Part shown: one piece after another, positions 26,515 to 39,900 of the stretch
Position numbering within the stretch: position 1 is the stretch's first letter
Layout of the letters: each line of letters opens with the position of its first letter
Origin: Acridotheres tristis
Lineage: Eukaryota > Chordata > Aves > Passeriformes > Sturnidae
NCBI GenBank assembly: GCA_037013685.1
Contig: CM072906.1
Location: 6,322,001-6,386,000, forward strand
Length of the DNA stretch: 64,000 nucleotides
Direction of reading: 5' to 3'
Made by a program: the position numbers and the translations under genes
The notes under the pieces: generated by a model
The model's input: the letters and a program-made list of their open reading frames with translations, nothing else
Told to the model about the DNA's origin: nothing
Databases searched by the model: none

Positions 26515-26889
26515 GAGCCCCCCCCGGGCCCCCCCTTCCACCGCCGCCGCCGCCTCTCCCGCCTCCCGTGGACAGTTCGTGAAAGTGCCGCTGCTCCCGT
26601 TCCCCGCGCCGCCGCCCTCCCTCCGCCCCACCGGGGGGTACGGCCCAGCGCCGCCCCCCCGGGGCTCTGCGGTCCCCCCGGGACCGACTGTCACCCCTGG
26701 CACATCGTTGTCGCCTCTGCCGTCGTCGTCCACACGGTGCCCCTCTATCGCACCGAGGCTCCGCCGCGCCGCCCCGCGCCTGCCGTGCTCACGGCTGTCC
26801 CCGCTGTCCCGCCTGCCCAGCACCATCCCTGCCGCTCCCCGGGGACCCGCCGTCCGCTCGGCCCCTTATCGTCCCGTCTGCCCGCCGTG

Positions 26890-27545
26890 TCCTGCCGAGA
26901 TGCCGCCGTCCGATCCGGATCTCTGCTGTCCGCGCTGTCCCCGCTGCCCCTGCTGCCCCGGCACGGTCCCTACGATGCTCTCCGCCCCTTCTCGTCCCCT
27001 GCGTCCCACCAGGTCCCTTCTGTCCCACCGGGGTCACGGATACCCCAGCGGGGGCTCTGCTGTCCCGTCTGCCTCCCAGTCGCTCCTGTTCCCTTTGTTT
27101 CCCGATTCCTGCTGTCCCCGCACTCTCCGCCGTCATCCCGACACCTTACTGCCCCCGGGCTGTCCCCACTGTCCCCAGACAGCCCCTGCTGCCTCCAGAG
27201 AGTCCCTCGCGCCTCCTCCCCTGTGCATCACAGGGGGTCCCGTTATCCCACCGGGAACGCAGCTGTCCCCGCTGCCCCGCCGGGATTGCCGCTTTCCTCG
27301 GGGGATCCCCGCTGCCTCCTCGGTCTTCTATCGTCCCCTGGAGGTCCCTGCTGATCCTGGACTGTCCCTCCTGCCTCTCGAGGGTCCCTCTGTCCCACAG
27401 CGGGTCCCATTATCCCAAAGGGAACACTGCTGTCCCCACTGCCTCAAGAGGGTCCCGTTATTCTACCGGGAGCACCGCTGTCCTTATTGCACCGTCAGGA
27501 TTTCCGTTGCCTCCAGGGGGTCCCCATTACCCTCGGGTCCTTCTT
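26890..27545. repeat. Degenerate minisatellite between RTN4RL1 and DPH1
   Basis: C-rich sequence built from diverged units that open with 'ggtcccgttatcccaccggg' and continue with 'ctgtccccgctgcc'. Clear copies start near 27,237, 27,403 and 27,450. The last two are 47 bp apart, which is the likely unit length, and the first is about 3.5 units earlier. It lacks stop codons in several frames only because of composition. It sits 400-1,000 bp upstream of the DPH1 start codon. Confidence 0.7.
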
Positions 27546-27931
27546 GTCCCATGCTTCGCAGGGACGTAACTTCTACCCCACGACACACACACGGACCCCT
27601 CACCATGACAACGCCCCCGGTGCTCCCGCCCCGTCCGTGTGTTAACATTAGGACCGTTAACCCTGGCGCTGTCAGCACCGCGAGGGATGCGGCGGGACCG
27701 CGTCCCCGACGTGAAGGGCGCACAGCCCCACTGTCGCAGCGCTTGTCACATCCCACTGCACTCCCAGTGCCCCGCCTGGACCGTGGCGAGAGCGCTCGGT
27801 CCCCACCGCACCGCCCCTCCCGTCGGGGCCCGCCGGTGCGCTCCCAAGCTCGATCTCTCGGCCGGCGACTGCTCCGGCCTTGCGCGGGGATCGCTTAGTG
27901 CTGCCTTCCCGCCCCCACGTGCGCCACAGCC
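27546..27931 (+). promoter_or_regulatory. DPH1: DPH1 promoter and 5' UTR (approximate)
   Basis: GC-rich, CpG-containing sequence between the minisatellite and the DPH1 start codon. No TATA box is placed correctly, as is usual for a housekeeping gene. The start ATG at 27,932 has a good context (cacagccATGG). The exact transcription start is not visible. Confidence 0.5.
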
Positions 27932-27980
27932 ATGGCGGCCCCCGTGCGGGTCGGGAGCGCGGCCCCGGTGCCCGCCAAAG
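27932..27980 (+). CDS. DPH1: DPH1 coding exon 1
   Basis: Encodes [16 protein letters not shown] plus the first base of the next codon, ending AAAG|GTGGGC (phase 1). The start corresponds to the internal MAA of the human protein, whose own N-terminus has a few more residues. The segment is poorly conserved, so the start choice rests on position, Kozak context and correct phase into exon 2. Confidence 0.88.
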
Positions 27981-30900
27981 GTGGGCTGGGACCGGCTCCG
28001 CGCGGGGCTCCCGGTGCTGCTACCGCGCGCTGTGTTGGTTGCCTCAACGGGGGAGGCCGGGCCGGTGGCGGGAGGTGGCTCCGCCACTGTCCCGGCCACC
28101 CCCGCCGCCGTCCCGGCCCAGCTGGCCCTTTGTCGGTTGTCCCGTGGGCCGTGCGGGGAGGGTTTGGTGGCTCGTGAGTGCCGGTGTTGGGCTGGAAATA
28201 GTGAATAATCCCCCTGCTGTCACTCCCCCGCTGCACTCTGCCATCGCCGAGATGTAGGGGGGCGGCTGCTGTCGGGGGGGCGTTTTCAGGATGAGGCTCC
28301 CGGGGATGGATCACCCGGCGCTGGGTGGCTTTTTCCCGGTGGGATAACGGGATCCCCTTGTTGGGGAAACAGGGATGCATTAGGGTGTCGCCGGGGTGAT
28401 GGCCGATGAGCGCTGAGGGGTTGTGCTTGTTGTCCCCTCGGTGTGGGGACAGCCAGATGCACTCACAGAGTTTCACATACTGCGGTGCTTTCTGGGCTAA
28501 AAAAAAGCCTTCTTGTTCCCCCAAAAAGCGCTAGCAATCTGTCCCCAGGCGAAGGGCAGGACCCCACCCCTTTTTTTCCCTGCTTGTCCCAAGGAGTTTG
28601 AGCACAGCGACCCTTCTCCCGCTTGACCCAAGGACTGGCATGAGGACAGCAAGGCTGCTGGCCCATGGCGAGCGGGGTGCGCTGCGCTCTGACGGCTCCT
28701 TCGGGTCCCCCCGTTTGTCCCATAGCCCGAGCGCGGCACGTGGCCCAGCAGATCCCCGAGGAGATCCTCGGGAACCCGGAGCTGCGGGAGGCGGCGGAGG
28801 CCCTGCCCCCCAACTACAACTTCGAGATCCCCAAGACCATCTGGCGCATCCGGCAGGCTCGGGCCAGGAAGGGTGAGCGGTTTTGGGGCTGACCTGGGGG
28901 ATGAGCGATTTTGGGGCTGGTTTGTGCTGCTGAGCCCCCGGTGGGAGGCAGATGAGGGGTGGGGTCGAGCTGCTGCTGTGCCCCCGGTGTGTTTAGGCTC
29001 TGTCTTGGCGAGCTCTTCTCCTCTCGAGGGGGGTTAATAGATCTGTATCTCTGGATTATAATCACATTGGACAGCACAGGTTGAGCTGCGCGGACCTGTC
29101 AGCCTGGAGATGTGTCTGGGATGCTGGCCAGGTCCCTGCTGTGCTCCTCTTGCCTCTCCTCTCTCCCTGCACTTTCCTGACACACTGCTGGGGCCGGGAA
29201 GGGGGAGCCCCACAACACTGGGCACCGGGAGGGGCTGGCAGGGAGCTGAGCTGTGCTGCTGTCTGGTCTGAACCTTCCTCAGAGAGTTGTGTAGCCCCAG
29301 AGGAGCTGGGAATGATTGTGGAGGCTTCGGGAGTGGTGCCAGGGCTTTCCCTGCACAGCCTGTGCATCCCACTGAGCAATATGTGATCAACTCTGGGGAG
29401 CAGGGCATGGAGCCTCCCCCTCCATCCCTGGTTGTCACCAGTGTTCCCACCCTGACTTCACGTGCAGACAGGGGCTGCTCATGGGGCTGTGTGGCAGAAC
29501 CAGATTTGAAATGCTCTGTATCCACCTGGGAATATCTCTGCCTGCTGCCACCGAGCTGGCAGGGCTGGCAGGCGTCACGGGGGATGTTCTGGAAGCTGAG
29601 CTGCTCCCGGCTGCGATGCTGAAGGGCCGGAGGGTGCGGGGCTGTCCGGCCCATTCCGGCTGTGGTGTGGCAGTCGGGGCTGGACGTGTCCCATCAGGAC
29701 ACAGCAAGGCTGCCCTGCCATGCTGCTCTGGCTTTCCTTGCTGTGTTTTGCTGCTTGGCACCTCCTAATTAAATGTAAATATGCGGCTGGGATTTAGGCT
29801 TCCGAGCTGGGAGCGGAGCCCATCAGCCAGCCAGCCGTGCTGGGATTTAAAAATCCGCGTGTGCAGAGACCAGCCAGGGGCTCGTTGCTGGGGGAACGCA
29901 GCCTCCCACAGGGCTGCAGCCAGCCCTGCCTGTGCCCTGCCTGCTGTGGGGTTTGGGGAGGGGGTCGGGGAGCATCCCTGTTCCCCATTGTGCTGTGATG
30001 GTGGAGAGGAACCCAGCTGCCTCCTGCCAAACCCCTGTTTGCTGATCTGGGGTGGAGAGCAGCCCCAGATGGGCCAGAATGGTCTCAAATGGGCCGGGGG
30101 ATGCTGGGGCTTGGAACTCTCGTCTCTGCCAGGTCAGGCAGGGGCTGGCAGAGCACGTGTAGATTTCCTTGGGCCCTGCAGGTTGGAACAGGGTAGGTTC
30201 AACCGAATTTGAGCCAGGCCTTTACACAGCTCCACACTGGCCAGCGGGCTGGGCCTGGCAGCACGGGGATTTTGTTGGAGGAGAATGTGGAGAGAGTGTT
30301 TGGATAGATAGCATGGAAGCTGCGATATCTTAGTGGGATTGGGAGGTGAAACAACAACAGGATTAATGGGGCCTCCTCCATTCACCTCTTCCATCATGGT
30401 CCCTGCTCCTCCCCAGCACCCCGTGGGGGGCTCCTGGCTGGACCCCAGGCACTGGGCAGTCTGCTGGCCTTTGGAGGAAGAGGGATTGTTCTGAGCTGTG
30501 AGGAGGGAGCAGATGAGGAAACATAATTTGTTGTTGAATAAATTCCTGCAAGGCACAATGCTGCGGCTGTTGCTGGCCACCCTCCTGAAATGCAGAGAGA
30601 AGCTGGGATGGGGGGTGTGGAGCAGGGCGGTGAAGATGATCAAAGGTTTGGAGCAGCTTCTGTATAAGGAGAGATTAAATAGATTTAGGTCCTTTAGCTG
30701 TAAAAGAGGTGAATGAAGGGGGATATGATAGGGATGTAGAATTGTGAATGATGTGGAGAGGCTGAACAGGGGATGATTATTCACTCTTTCTTGTACCAGT
30801 AAGAACCAGGGGCACGAGTTTACATTATTAGGAGCAGGTTTAAAATAAACAGAAGAAAGTACTTTTTGCTGTGCAGCATATAATTAAAATCTGGAAGTCA

Positions 30901-33900
30901 TTACTGTGGGAAGCAGGAGAGACCAGCAGTGTCAGCGGGTTCAGAGAGGGATGAGGTGTGAGCACAGGGAGAGTGGATACAGCCCAAGCAGGACAGTCTG
31001 CACCCCAGCTGCCAGAGCCACCCAGATTTTTGGCCAACACCTGGCTGGTTTGGGGAGGGTGGTTTGTGGCTGCACCTTGAGCTTGTCCCCACTTCAGGAT
31101 GTCCTTTCCAGCCCCTCCTAACCCCGTGGCTGTTTCTCTTCCTAGTGGCCCTGCAGATGCCAGAAGGGCTCCTCATGTTTGCCTGCACCATCGCTGACAT
31201 CATTGAGCGGTAAGACCACGGCTTTTCCCTGATTCCCTGTGGGACTCTGGGGCCGGCAAGGGCATAGGGGCTATTGCTGGGGATGAGTTGGCCACTGGGC
31301 AGGGTGAGGCCCAGGGCTATGGATGAGGAGGTGCTGTGGCTGCCTTCGTGGGGCTGCAACCTGGCTGGGCACAGCTGGGCAGCCCTGCGGCAATTCACGG
31401 GGACCTGAGGACAGGGAGCAGCACAGTGCCAGCCCAGCTCTCGCTGCTTGCCTTCTCCTCCCCTCTCTGCTGTGCCGGGAGCTGCTGACAGGCTCAGCAT
31501 GCCGGGGCCCCCGTGGGGGTGCTGGAGCCGGGGAGCAGCCGTGTTAACAACCGGCTGCCGCCAGCCCGGTGCCCGCGCTCGCCACGGCAGCGCAGCCAGG
31601 GGACAGCCAGCAGCAGGGCCACCGCTGCGGCACAGACCCATCCTCCTCCCCCATGGCCTCGTCCTGCCTCTGCAGCCTTGCTGCCCAGCACGGAGATGCG
31701 CAGGGGCAGCCTTGCTGCGGCTGGGGAGGCTTGAGGCCACGGAAAGGGTCACTCCTGCTGGGTGACCCTTTCGCCATGGCTCCTCTCTTGATTTTTTTGT
31801 GCTGCCTGAGAGGCGAGGCTGAGGCACTGGAGAAGAGCTGGGCTGTGCAGTGACAGTGGATGCAGGCACCTTGCAGAAATTGGCCTGATCTCTTTCCTGC
31901 CGAGCGCGTCTGCCTTCCTCCCCACCCACCACAGCCCTCTTCGCAGCCCCTCTCTGTTTTAGCACAATGAATTAGTGCTAATAGCATTTGGTGCCTCGTC
32001 TGCCATTGGGGTCGTGGCACTCATTAGCAGCTGCCTTGCCGAGGCCAGCAGCCTCACCTCCCCGCTGTTGCTGTGCTGGGTGGGAAGGCAGCCGTGCCCG
32101 CAGGCTTTGTCCCCGCTCTGCCATCATCTCCCCCGGGGAATCACAGCAGCCCCACACTCGTTGGGAAGGTGGGCGTGGGCAGGGGACGGCCACGGGGGGC
32201 AGGGGGTGGGTGCGAGTGTGGGCAGCTCTGCGTGGGTTTGTCCCTTTAAGTGGAGCTGCCTCCTCTCCGGCTTTGGCACCCAGCCGCTTTCATGTCTCCG
32301 ACTTCAAAGGCAGTGGATTAAGGGGCTCTTTTATCTGAATGAAACCTTAAGCTCCACTTCCCGGTGGATGGTGGATTCCAGGGTGCTGCATGCCAGGGTG
32401 TTGGTGGATTCTGGGGTGCTGGTATCCTTGCTGGACTCGCCCTCTTTGCTGGGGGTGTTCCACAGGGCTGGTGAGGGGTGCTGGTGGGAGGTGGATGCTG
32501 CATGAGTAGAGGTGCCCAGCCTAGAGTGGGGATGGTGTTTGGATGTGGGATGGCTTCAAGGCTGAGTAGGAGAGCCGTATCTTTCCCTCACTGCCACCAT
32601 GCAGCACCCAGAGACACCCCACTGCCACCCTCTTACTGGGAGCACTGGGTGCCATCCGTGACCCTGGTTGAGGATGTGAGTGTGCTGGGTAGCAGCACTG
32701 CCAGACAGAGGATTGTGGCTGTGGGCAGGAGTGAGCCCAGCCCTGGGTCTGCTATCTTGGGGACGCACTGGGGACCCGGTTACAGTGCTGGAGGTGAGGT
32801 GTGAATCTGCAGGTGGCCTCGTTAGTTCCTGCCTCTTCCTGCTATTAATATTCATCGCCAGCATTAATGTGGAATCGCAGCTCGGCCGCCCGCTCCTGCT
32901 GGCCCTCCTCACCCAGTGCTGGGGCCGGATGAGCCTCTGACGTGACAGGAATCGCTGCAGCTGTGTGCTCTGGCTGCTGTGGCCAGGCTGGGGACAGGGG
33001 CTTGGGCTACCATTAGCCCTGGGCTGGTGTCCCTTTCCTCCTGTTGACAGAGAGAATGTGAGGGCTGAGCGTGACAGGAATACCTGAGTGCCCAAGGGGG
33101 GCATCGCTGATGAGCAGCCCCTTTCCCCAGCCCATCCCCACAGCCTCCTGCCCTGTCCTTCCTGGGGAGTTTGGGGAGTGAGTTCCCCCTCCCCTTCATT
33201 CTCTGCTGCTGCTGCAGAGACGTGCCCGGAACTGATGCCCCTGGGGTGACAGTGCCCACCCTTGTGAACTGGAGCCATGTCAGCTGCCACTCAGACGGAA
33301 TATTTATCCCTTCTGCTGGAGCTGCCTTTTAATAGAATATTTGTGCCATGGCCTGGTGGTGCTGAGGAGAGCCAAGAGCGGGGATGTGGCTCACTCCTCC
33401 GCATCACAGGCAGCTTGCTCGCTGTGCGTCTGTCTGTCCCCGTGCAGTGGGATGGCAGTGTCACCACGTCCCTCACTGCCATGTGGGAGTGAGCAGGCCC
33501 CCGGGGAGCTCCGTGGAGCAAGGAGGGGAGGGGGCGGCCAGGTGGGGCCTGTCTGAGCTTCCCAGCACTGCACTGGCGCTTGCCGAGCCCCGAGGGGCTG
33601 CAGGGATGAAGATGTAGCCAAAGCATCACAGCCGCTGCCGCCGCCGGAAAGGCCGGTGGGGTTCTTAGCCTGGAGCCTTTGAAACCGAGAGCACACTCGG
33701 AGCATTGACCGGTGCGAGGCCAGTTAATTACCGTTAATAGGTTTGTCATTGTCAAAGCTGTGCCGGGGCGAGCGGCCCGGCTGCGGGGGGGGCGGCGGGG
33801 CCGGGGTCTGCGCGCTGCCGGCGCCGCATCACGACGCTCCCGCGGCACCTTCCAAATTGGCTCCATTTGTCACGGCTGATGTAATTCGGCAGAGGGGAGC

Positions 33901-36900
33901 TCGTGCTGGGGGGCGGCAGCGTGGAGAGCCGCGTGGGGGGAGCTCGGACCACAGCTCAGGGAAAGGCAGCCCCCCAGCCCACCCGCTGTCGTGCCGGGGA
34001 GGTGGCAGTCGTGTCCCCCTGTGCCAGCAGCTTGCAGCTGGGGGCTGTGCAGCCAGCAGCGGACCCCTGCTCCCCTCTCTGCAGGGGCTGGAGCAGACGG
34101 ATCAGCTGGGCTCTCAGCTGGGCTTTTGATTCCGTGTTAATAAAGTCGGCTGTCAGGCTTCGCAGCTGCTAATCCCTCTGTCTTCCTGTGCCACGCTGGG
34201 GTGAGAAGCTCCTGCTAATCAGCTGAGGATGGTAGCAGGGATAGGCAATGGCACGGGGGCCCAGGGGTGTCCTAATGCCCATACAGGCTGCCCTGGCACC
34301 ACTTTCAACACCTCCCAGCTCCCAATGGCTTTTGAAGATCCATGCCAGGTGGTGCTGGAAGTGCATAGACCGTCCGAGTCTCATCTTGTGACTCAGGAGC
34401 ATATGGGGACTTTTTGGAGTGATGGCTGGGTCCTACTTGAGCAATAAAGAGTTAAACATCTGTGTGCACAGCCCAACAGCTGTGGCAGAGCTTGAAGTGC
34501 TCCACTATGGCCAGGACAAAACGGGCCCTGATGGCCAGTGTGCCCCACAGCCCCCAGTGCCAGTGGCTGGTGTGCCCAGCAGGTTCCCAGTGCCAGCAGG
34601 CACCAGATCCCTTGGCCAGGTAGGTCTGCCATGTGGCACTGAGCAATGTGGCACTGTGATGAAGCTGGCAGCATCACCAAGAGGTCCCAAAAAGCCACTT
34701 TGGGACACTAACACAAATCAGGATCTGGTCTCAGCACAGTGCCATGGCTCTGCTGGCCACTGCTGCCTTCCCTTCTCTCCTTGTCCTTTTAAGCACAACC
34801 TGGAGGCTCTGGCATCGGGTGCACGCTGTGCAGAGGAATTTAATCACTGTCATTAACCACACAACAGCATCATTAGGAGGAATGAAGTTCTCACTTCATT
34901 GGAGATGTTCAAAACCTTCTGCTGGGGTGGTGGCTGCCTCGGGGGATTGGGCCAGGGGGAGTGTGTGGGCTCTATAGGTTTGTCACCTCCCAGGGCTGGG
35001 ATGTGCCAGCACAGGTGTGGTGCCCACCACCAGGTGCCCCATGTCACCTCCCTGTATCCCACAGACCTGGCTGTTGTGAAGAGGGGACAGGCACCATCCA
35101 GACACAGGATGATCATGGTGGCTTTACAGCCAACCTGCACTGGCCTTTGGGTTGCCTTATTTTGGGTTTTATTTGCTGCTACGAGACCAGCGAAGCTGGG
35201 GTGCCCTGGGCCATGCTCCTTGAGTGGTGGTGTTTGTCCTGCCACCTATAGTGAGGACAGAGTGGGAAGTCCCCTCAGGGGCGGGGACCCAGCTGGAGAT
35301 GGTTCCTCCTGGGGGGCTGTGGGGACACCCACTTCTCCCCATCGTGCCCCACTTGCAGAAGCTCTGTGGGGCCCCATCATTGCCCAGCTGCAGCCGGGCA
35401 CTTCCAGCACCAATTGCAATAAAATTGCAAACTCATTATTTTAATTATGTGCAGCCTTCCTGTGCTAATGAAATTGGGAGTCTGGTAATAGGGCTTGGTG
35501 ATGGGCTTCTCTGCTAATTAAGTGCACTGTTCTTGGCCTGGACTGGGCTCAGCCCCCACAGCCCAGGACAGCAGCATCCATGGGTGTCCTGGGACACGCT
35601 GGGCTCGGGCACAGGGCAGGCAGTGGGGACAGAGTTTGTGGGGTGATTATTTGAAGGGCCACATGCAGGTGAGGCAGGTGGCTGTGAGGCAAGGGGCAGT
35701 CTGCACCGTGTCCCTGTTCCCAGCACAACATGCAGGCACCGTGGCATCCCAGTGCTGCCTCTGTCCTCCCATAGCAAAAGGGTGCCAGGACTGGCCACTC
35801 TCAGCCCAGTGTCCTCAATCCCCTCCCCACCAAGGGGCCCACACAGGGGCTGAGGACTTGTCCCTGCTAGGCAGAGCAGCTCTGCCTCATGGCTTGAGGA
35901 CCAGCACTGTATCATTCACACACTGCCAAGGGACCTTGTGCTCCTGCCAGCAGCAAATGCTCTCATTCATTTTTCGAGGGGCTGGGATAAATCAGGGCTG
36001 CTCCAGCCAAGTCCCTGTGCTCAGGTGACAGGGACTGGCTACCCCATGCTTGGAGACATGCAGCCCTCACGTGTGCATGTCTCTGACCCAGCATTTTCAG
36101 CCCCAAAACTTGTCCCTGGATTGCTGCTGCCTCTATCCTGCACTGGGGAGGAAGGCTGGGAGGGCCTGGGGGTCCCAGCTGGGATCGGGGCTGGGAGCTG
36201 GCCCACCCTGGAGCACATCCTGCCAGTGCTGAGCATGGCACTTTATAAATGGGGTTTTGGGAGCCATCTGTTTAAGGAAGCAGATAACGAATTAGGGGGA
36301 GATGAGAAAAATGCTAAGGCCAGGCGGTTTTTCAGAATGAGCCGGGGTTTGCGGGACGTAAAAGATGAATAACCTCCCCACGTGTTCAATATTCATGAGC
36401 TCCCAGCTGTAATGAGCGTCTCAGCGCTGGGTGGGGACATCCCTGTCACCACTGCCAGCACACTGCTGGGACCCATGCGTGGCTGTGACAACTTCCAGGG
36501 ACACAAAACACTGACAAGGACGCTGCCGTGGCTGCCCCTTGCCCATGTCCTGGTCTGGGCTGGTTGGTGAGCAGCTCCCCAGCCTGCACTGGAGGCAGGT
36601 GGCTGCTAATTGACATTTCCTTCCTCTGTAGTTTGATGAAAGACTCTGGCGACACCGAACTGATTAAAACATCAAGGGGAGGCTCTGGTGCTTGCCTTTG
36701 ATTTGTCTCAGGAGATGATTACGGCTCCGCTCGATTGTCCAGCCCAGCTGGAGCGGGCGATCCTGGTCTGTGCCATCCTGGAGCCCCTCCTGCAGCACCA
36801 CCAGGCTCCTGGCCTTGCCACCACCATTGGGTTCCCTCCTCACCAGGCACCATCCCGTGGCCTCTTTGCTCACCTGTGACTCCACGCCCTGCAGCCAGAG

Positions 36901-39900
36901 GAGGAATCTTGCCCATGGCCAGCACAGGGCTCAGCTTCATCTCTCCCTGCCCAGCTGCAGCCCCACACACCAGGCAGGGCCACAGGCACCTCTGCCCTCC
37001 TCCTTTCACCGTTGCTATTTCACTTTCTTGCTCTTCACCCCCAGGGACTTTCTCTGGGGTTTGGGCCAATTTGCATACATTTTAATCTATAAAAAATTAA
37101 GCGGCGCTGGCTGCCGCTCTGAGTCAGACCTCCCCATCCTGAATCTTAAGGAGCTGAATAATTTTCCACTTTTGCTGAGATGTGTGGAGTCTGATTCATG
37201 TTCATCTCATCACCTCTCATTAGAGGAGGGGGCTGGGGGCTCGGAAGGGTGAGAAGAGCCTTCTCGAACCTTCGCTGGCAGCCCCCAGCCCCACAGCGTG
37301 GCCGTGTGGGCAGTGGAGGAGCCATCCTCCCATCCAGGCCACGCTGGCCATGAGGAATCGCGGGATTTGGGTGCTGGCAAGATCCAGCCCATTTTGTGAT
37401 GCTCCCCAGCTGCATCCCCAGCCCTTGTGGAGTGGGAGCTGCCCAGGCTGGACTGGAGAGGTGAGGATGGCTGTGCCCCCTCCTCGGGGATGCTCCAGCA
37501 TTGCTGCTCCCCTGTCCCCCTCCCCAGGCGCTGATGGATGGGCCAGAGCTGTTAATATTCAGCACGCTCCGCCATTTCTCCACCTTCTGCCATCTGCCCA
37601 GCTCTGCCCACCATTTCTATTCTTGCCGCCGACGTAATGCTCCCTGCCTGGCGCTTGGGGGGAGCGCAGGACCCTGGCCCCCAGCCAGCCATGGGTGCTG
37701 CAGGGGGTGACGCTGTGCCAAGGCCCCCTCCCTCCCTGGTGCCCTGTGCCAGCAGCAAGGAGGACCCCGCTGGCACCGAGCTACAGCAGGCCTCGAGTAA
37801 ATAAGGAATTAGCATCTGGTTTAAGCAGCCCCTCCAGGCACGGGGCTTTGTCATCTCGATACCTGCTCTCATCCTGCTGCGGCGGCTCCCTGGGAAGGCA
37901 GCCAAGCTAATAATCCCCCAAAATGGTGCAATAAATACCCACAAAGGTGGTGGGTATTCTGAATCATGCCAGAGCCCTGGCTTTGCTGCTCGGTGCTGGT
38001 GTGTGCCCCTTCACCCGCAGGCTGGCAGGTGCCGGGTGGGTTTGGACTGGAGCAGTGCAGGTAGGGGACAGCACCAGTGGTGGTTTGATGCTTCCCCTCA
38101 CCAAGTGCCATTTAAACACCAGCTCTTCTAGAGGTCACCCAGCTTGGCCAAACTGGCATCCAGAGGTGACACAGCCAAGTGCAGATTGGATTCACCGGCT
38201 CACACAGTGCCCACACATGGGGTGATGGTGGCTTGGCTTGCACCACAAGGGATGCCAGGACAGCTGTTCTGCCCATCCTGGTGTCTCCAGTCCCCAGGGC
38301 TGCCTGGTGGAAGCAGCGGCACCACGCTGTGCCGGGTCTCCCTCTGCTGCTCTCCCTGCTGGAGCATTAGGAATCTGGCAGCGTATTGTTTGATGAGTGG
38401 ATAATCCGCTGAATTGCAAACAGCTTTACCCAATTGAAGAGGCGGATTACCGCTCTCCAGCTTAATCATGTTGACATCTCGGAGAGTAGCCAGTGCTTGT
38501 CCTCTTCGGCGCGTGGCTCAGTGGCAGTGCGGGGTCCCCCCATAGTGACATGCCACGGGGCTGGGGGGCAGAACCTGGGCTGTGGTGACACAGCCGTGAC
38601 CCTCAGTGCTGTGCCTTCCCACAGATTCACGGATGCAGAGGCAGTGGTGATGGGTGACGTGACCTACGGCGCCTGCTGCGTGGACGACTACACGGCCCGG
38701 GCCCTGGGCGCTGACTTCCTGGTGCACTATGGACACAGCTGCCTAAGTAGGTGACACTGAGTCCCGGGGTGCTGCTGGGGTGGCCGTGTGTGGCACTGTG
38801 GAGGCTATGTCGCTGCCACCGTGCCACGCCAAGCAACTCTACGCCCCTCTCAATGCCAGCTCGGTGACTTAGTGCCGAAGGCTAATCCCTTCCCAAAGGG
38901 CTTTCTGTTCTCCAGCTTCAGCTGCTGGCTTTGGCTGGGGCCAGGCTGGCTGGGTGGTTGCTCATAGGCAGGATTTTGGGTGCAGCAGGGCGTGCTCATC
39001 CTGCTCGGCTGCTGCAGCAGTGCACGGATCCAGCCTTGTCCCCAAGAGCAGAGCAGCAAGGCCATAGCTTGGCAGGACCCTGCTGGCCCAGGAGCTGCCA
39101 GTGAGGATGAGGCTGCTCTTGCCCCCATCTGGCATCTCTGGAGTGATGAGGAAGGGAATGGTGGCAGAGGAGAGTGAGGGCCTGGGGGTCCCGCTCGCCC
39201 CGGGGCCAGGAAAGGCAGCTTTGCCGGTACAGTGCAGGCTGGGCGGGGAAGGGAGGAGGAGGAGGCTGTGTGCTCCCCAGGCGGACAGTACTCTGGATCC
39301 CGTTGCTATGGAAACTGCGCTGCTGTCCCAGATGCTGCTAACTTTGAAGTCCACCCAGGATGGAATCAGCCCAAAAATAACAATAAGACGCTCTGGGTTT
39401 TAAGGTGGATCTGCAGAATTGCCATAGTGGGTAGGAGGTGTGTGCATCCCTGCTGCTGCCACGCTCCCAGCACCTGGCAGTCCTCCTGGACGTTTATGGG
39501 GCCCTATAAACAGGTTTGAAGAATTGCATCAGGCTCTGTATGAAATACTGACTCCCCAGTTGAGAACTCTGTCCTGAAAGCCATGTCAGTGTGAGGTTCG
39601 TGGTGATAAATATGTATGCTAGGTGCTTTGTTACGGAAGGAGGGTTATGGGCACCCTGGAACAGAGAGTATAAAACTCCTGGTTTGTAGCCTGCTGCTCA
39701 TGAATGAACAGCAGGAAGGGGAGGAAGGGGCTTTATCTATCAGGCTGCTCCAGGGAATGGGACTCACATCAGCTGGAGCTGCTCCCTGCAGGGACAGGCA
39801 GGCACTGCCAGGCTGACTGTCACCAGCCCAGCTACCATCTGCTGCCGGTGGCCTTGTCACCCTTGCCTGCTCTGGGTTGGGTGGGTCACGGGGCAGAGTT

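Noticed and set aside
25582..27898. Two long overlapping plus-strand open frames (590 and 556 codons)
   Set aside because: They cross the RTN4RL1 CpG island and a C-rich minisatellite. The translations are Pro/Arg/Ala low complexity with no domain, and stops are rare only because of GC content.
27932..28177. DPH1 exon 1 read through without splicing
   Set aside because: The reading after codon 16 is low complexity, whereas splicing at 27,980 restores the DPH1 family sequence in exon 2 in exact phase.
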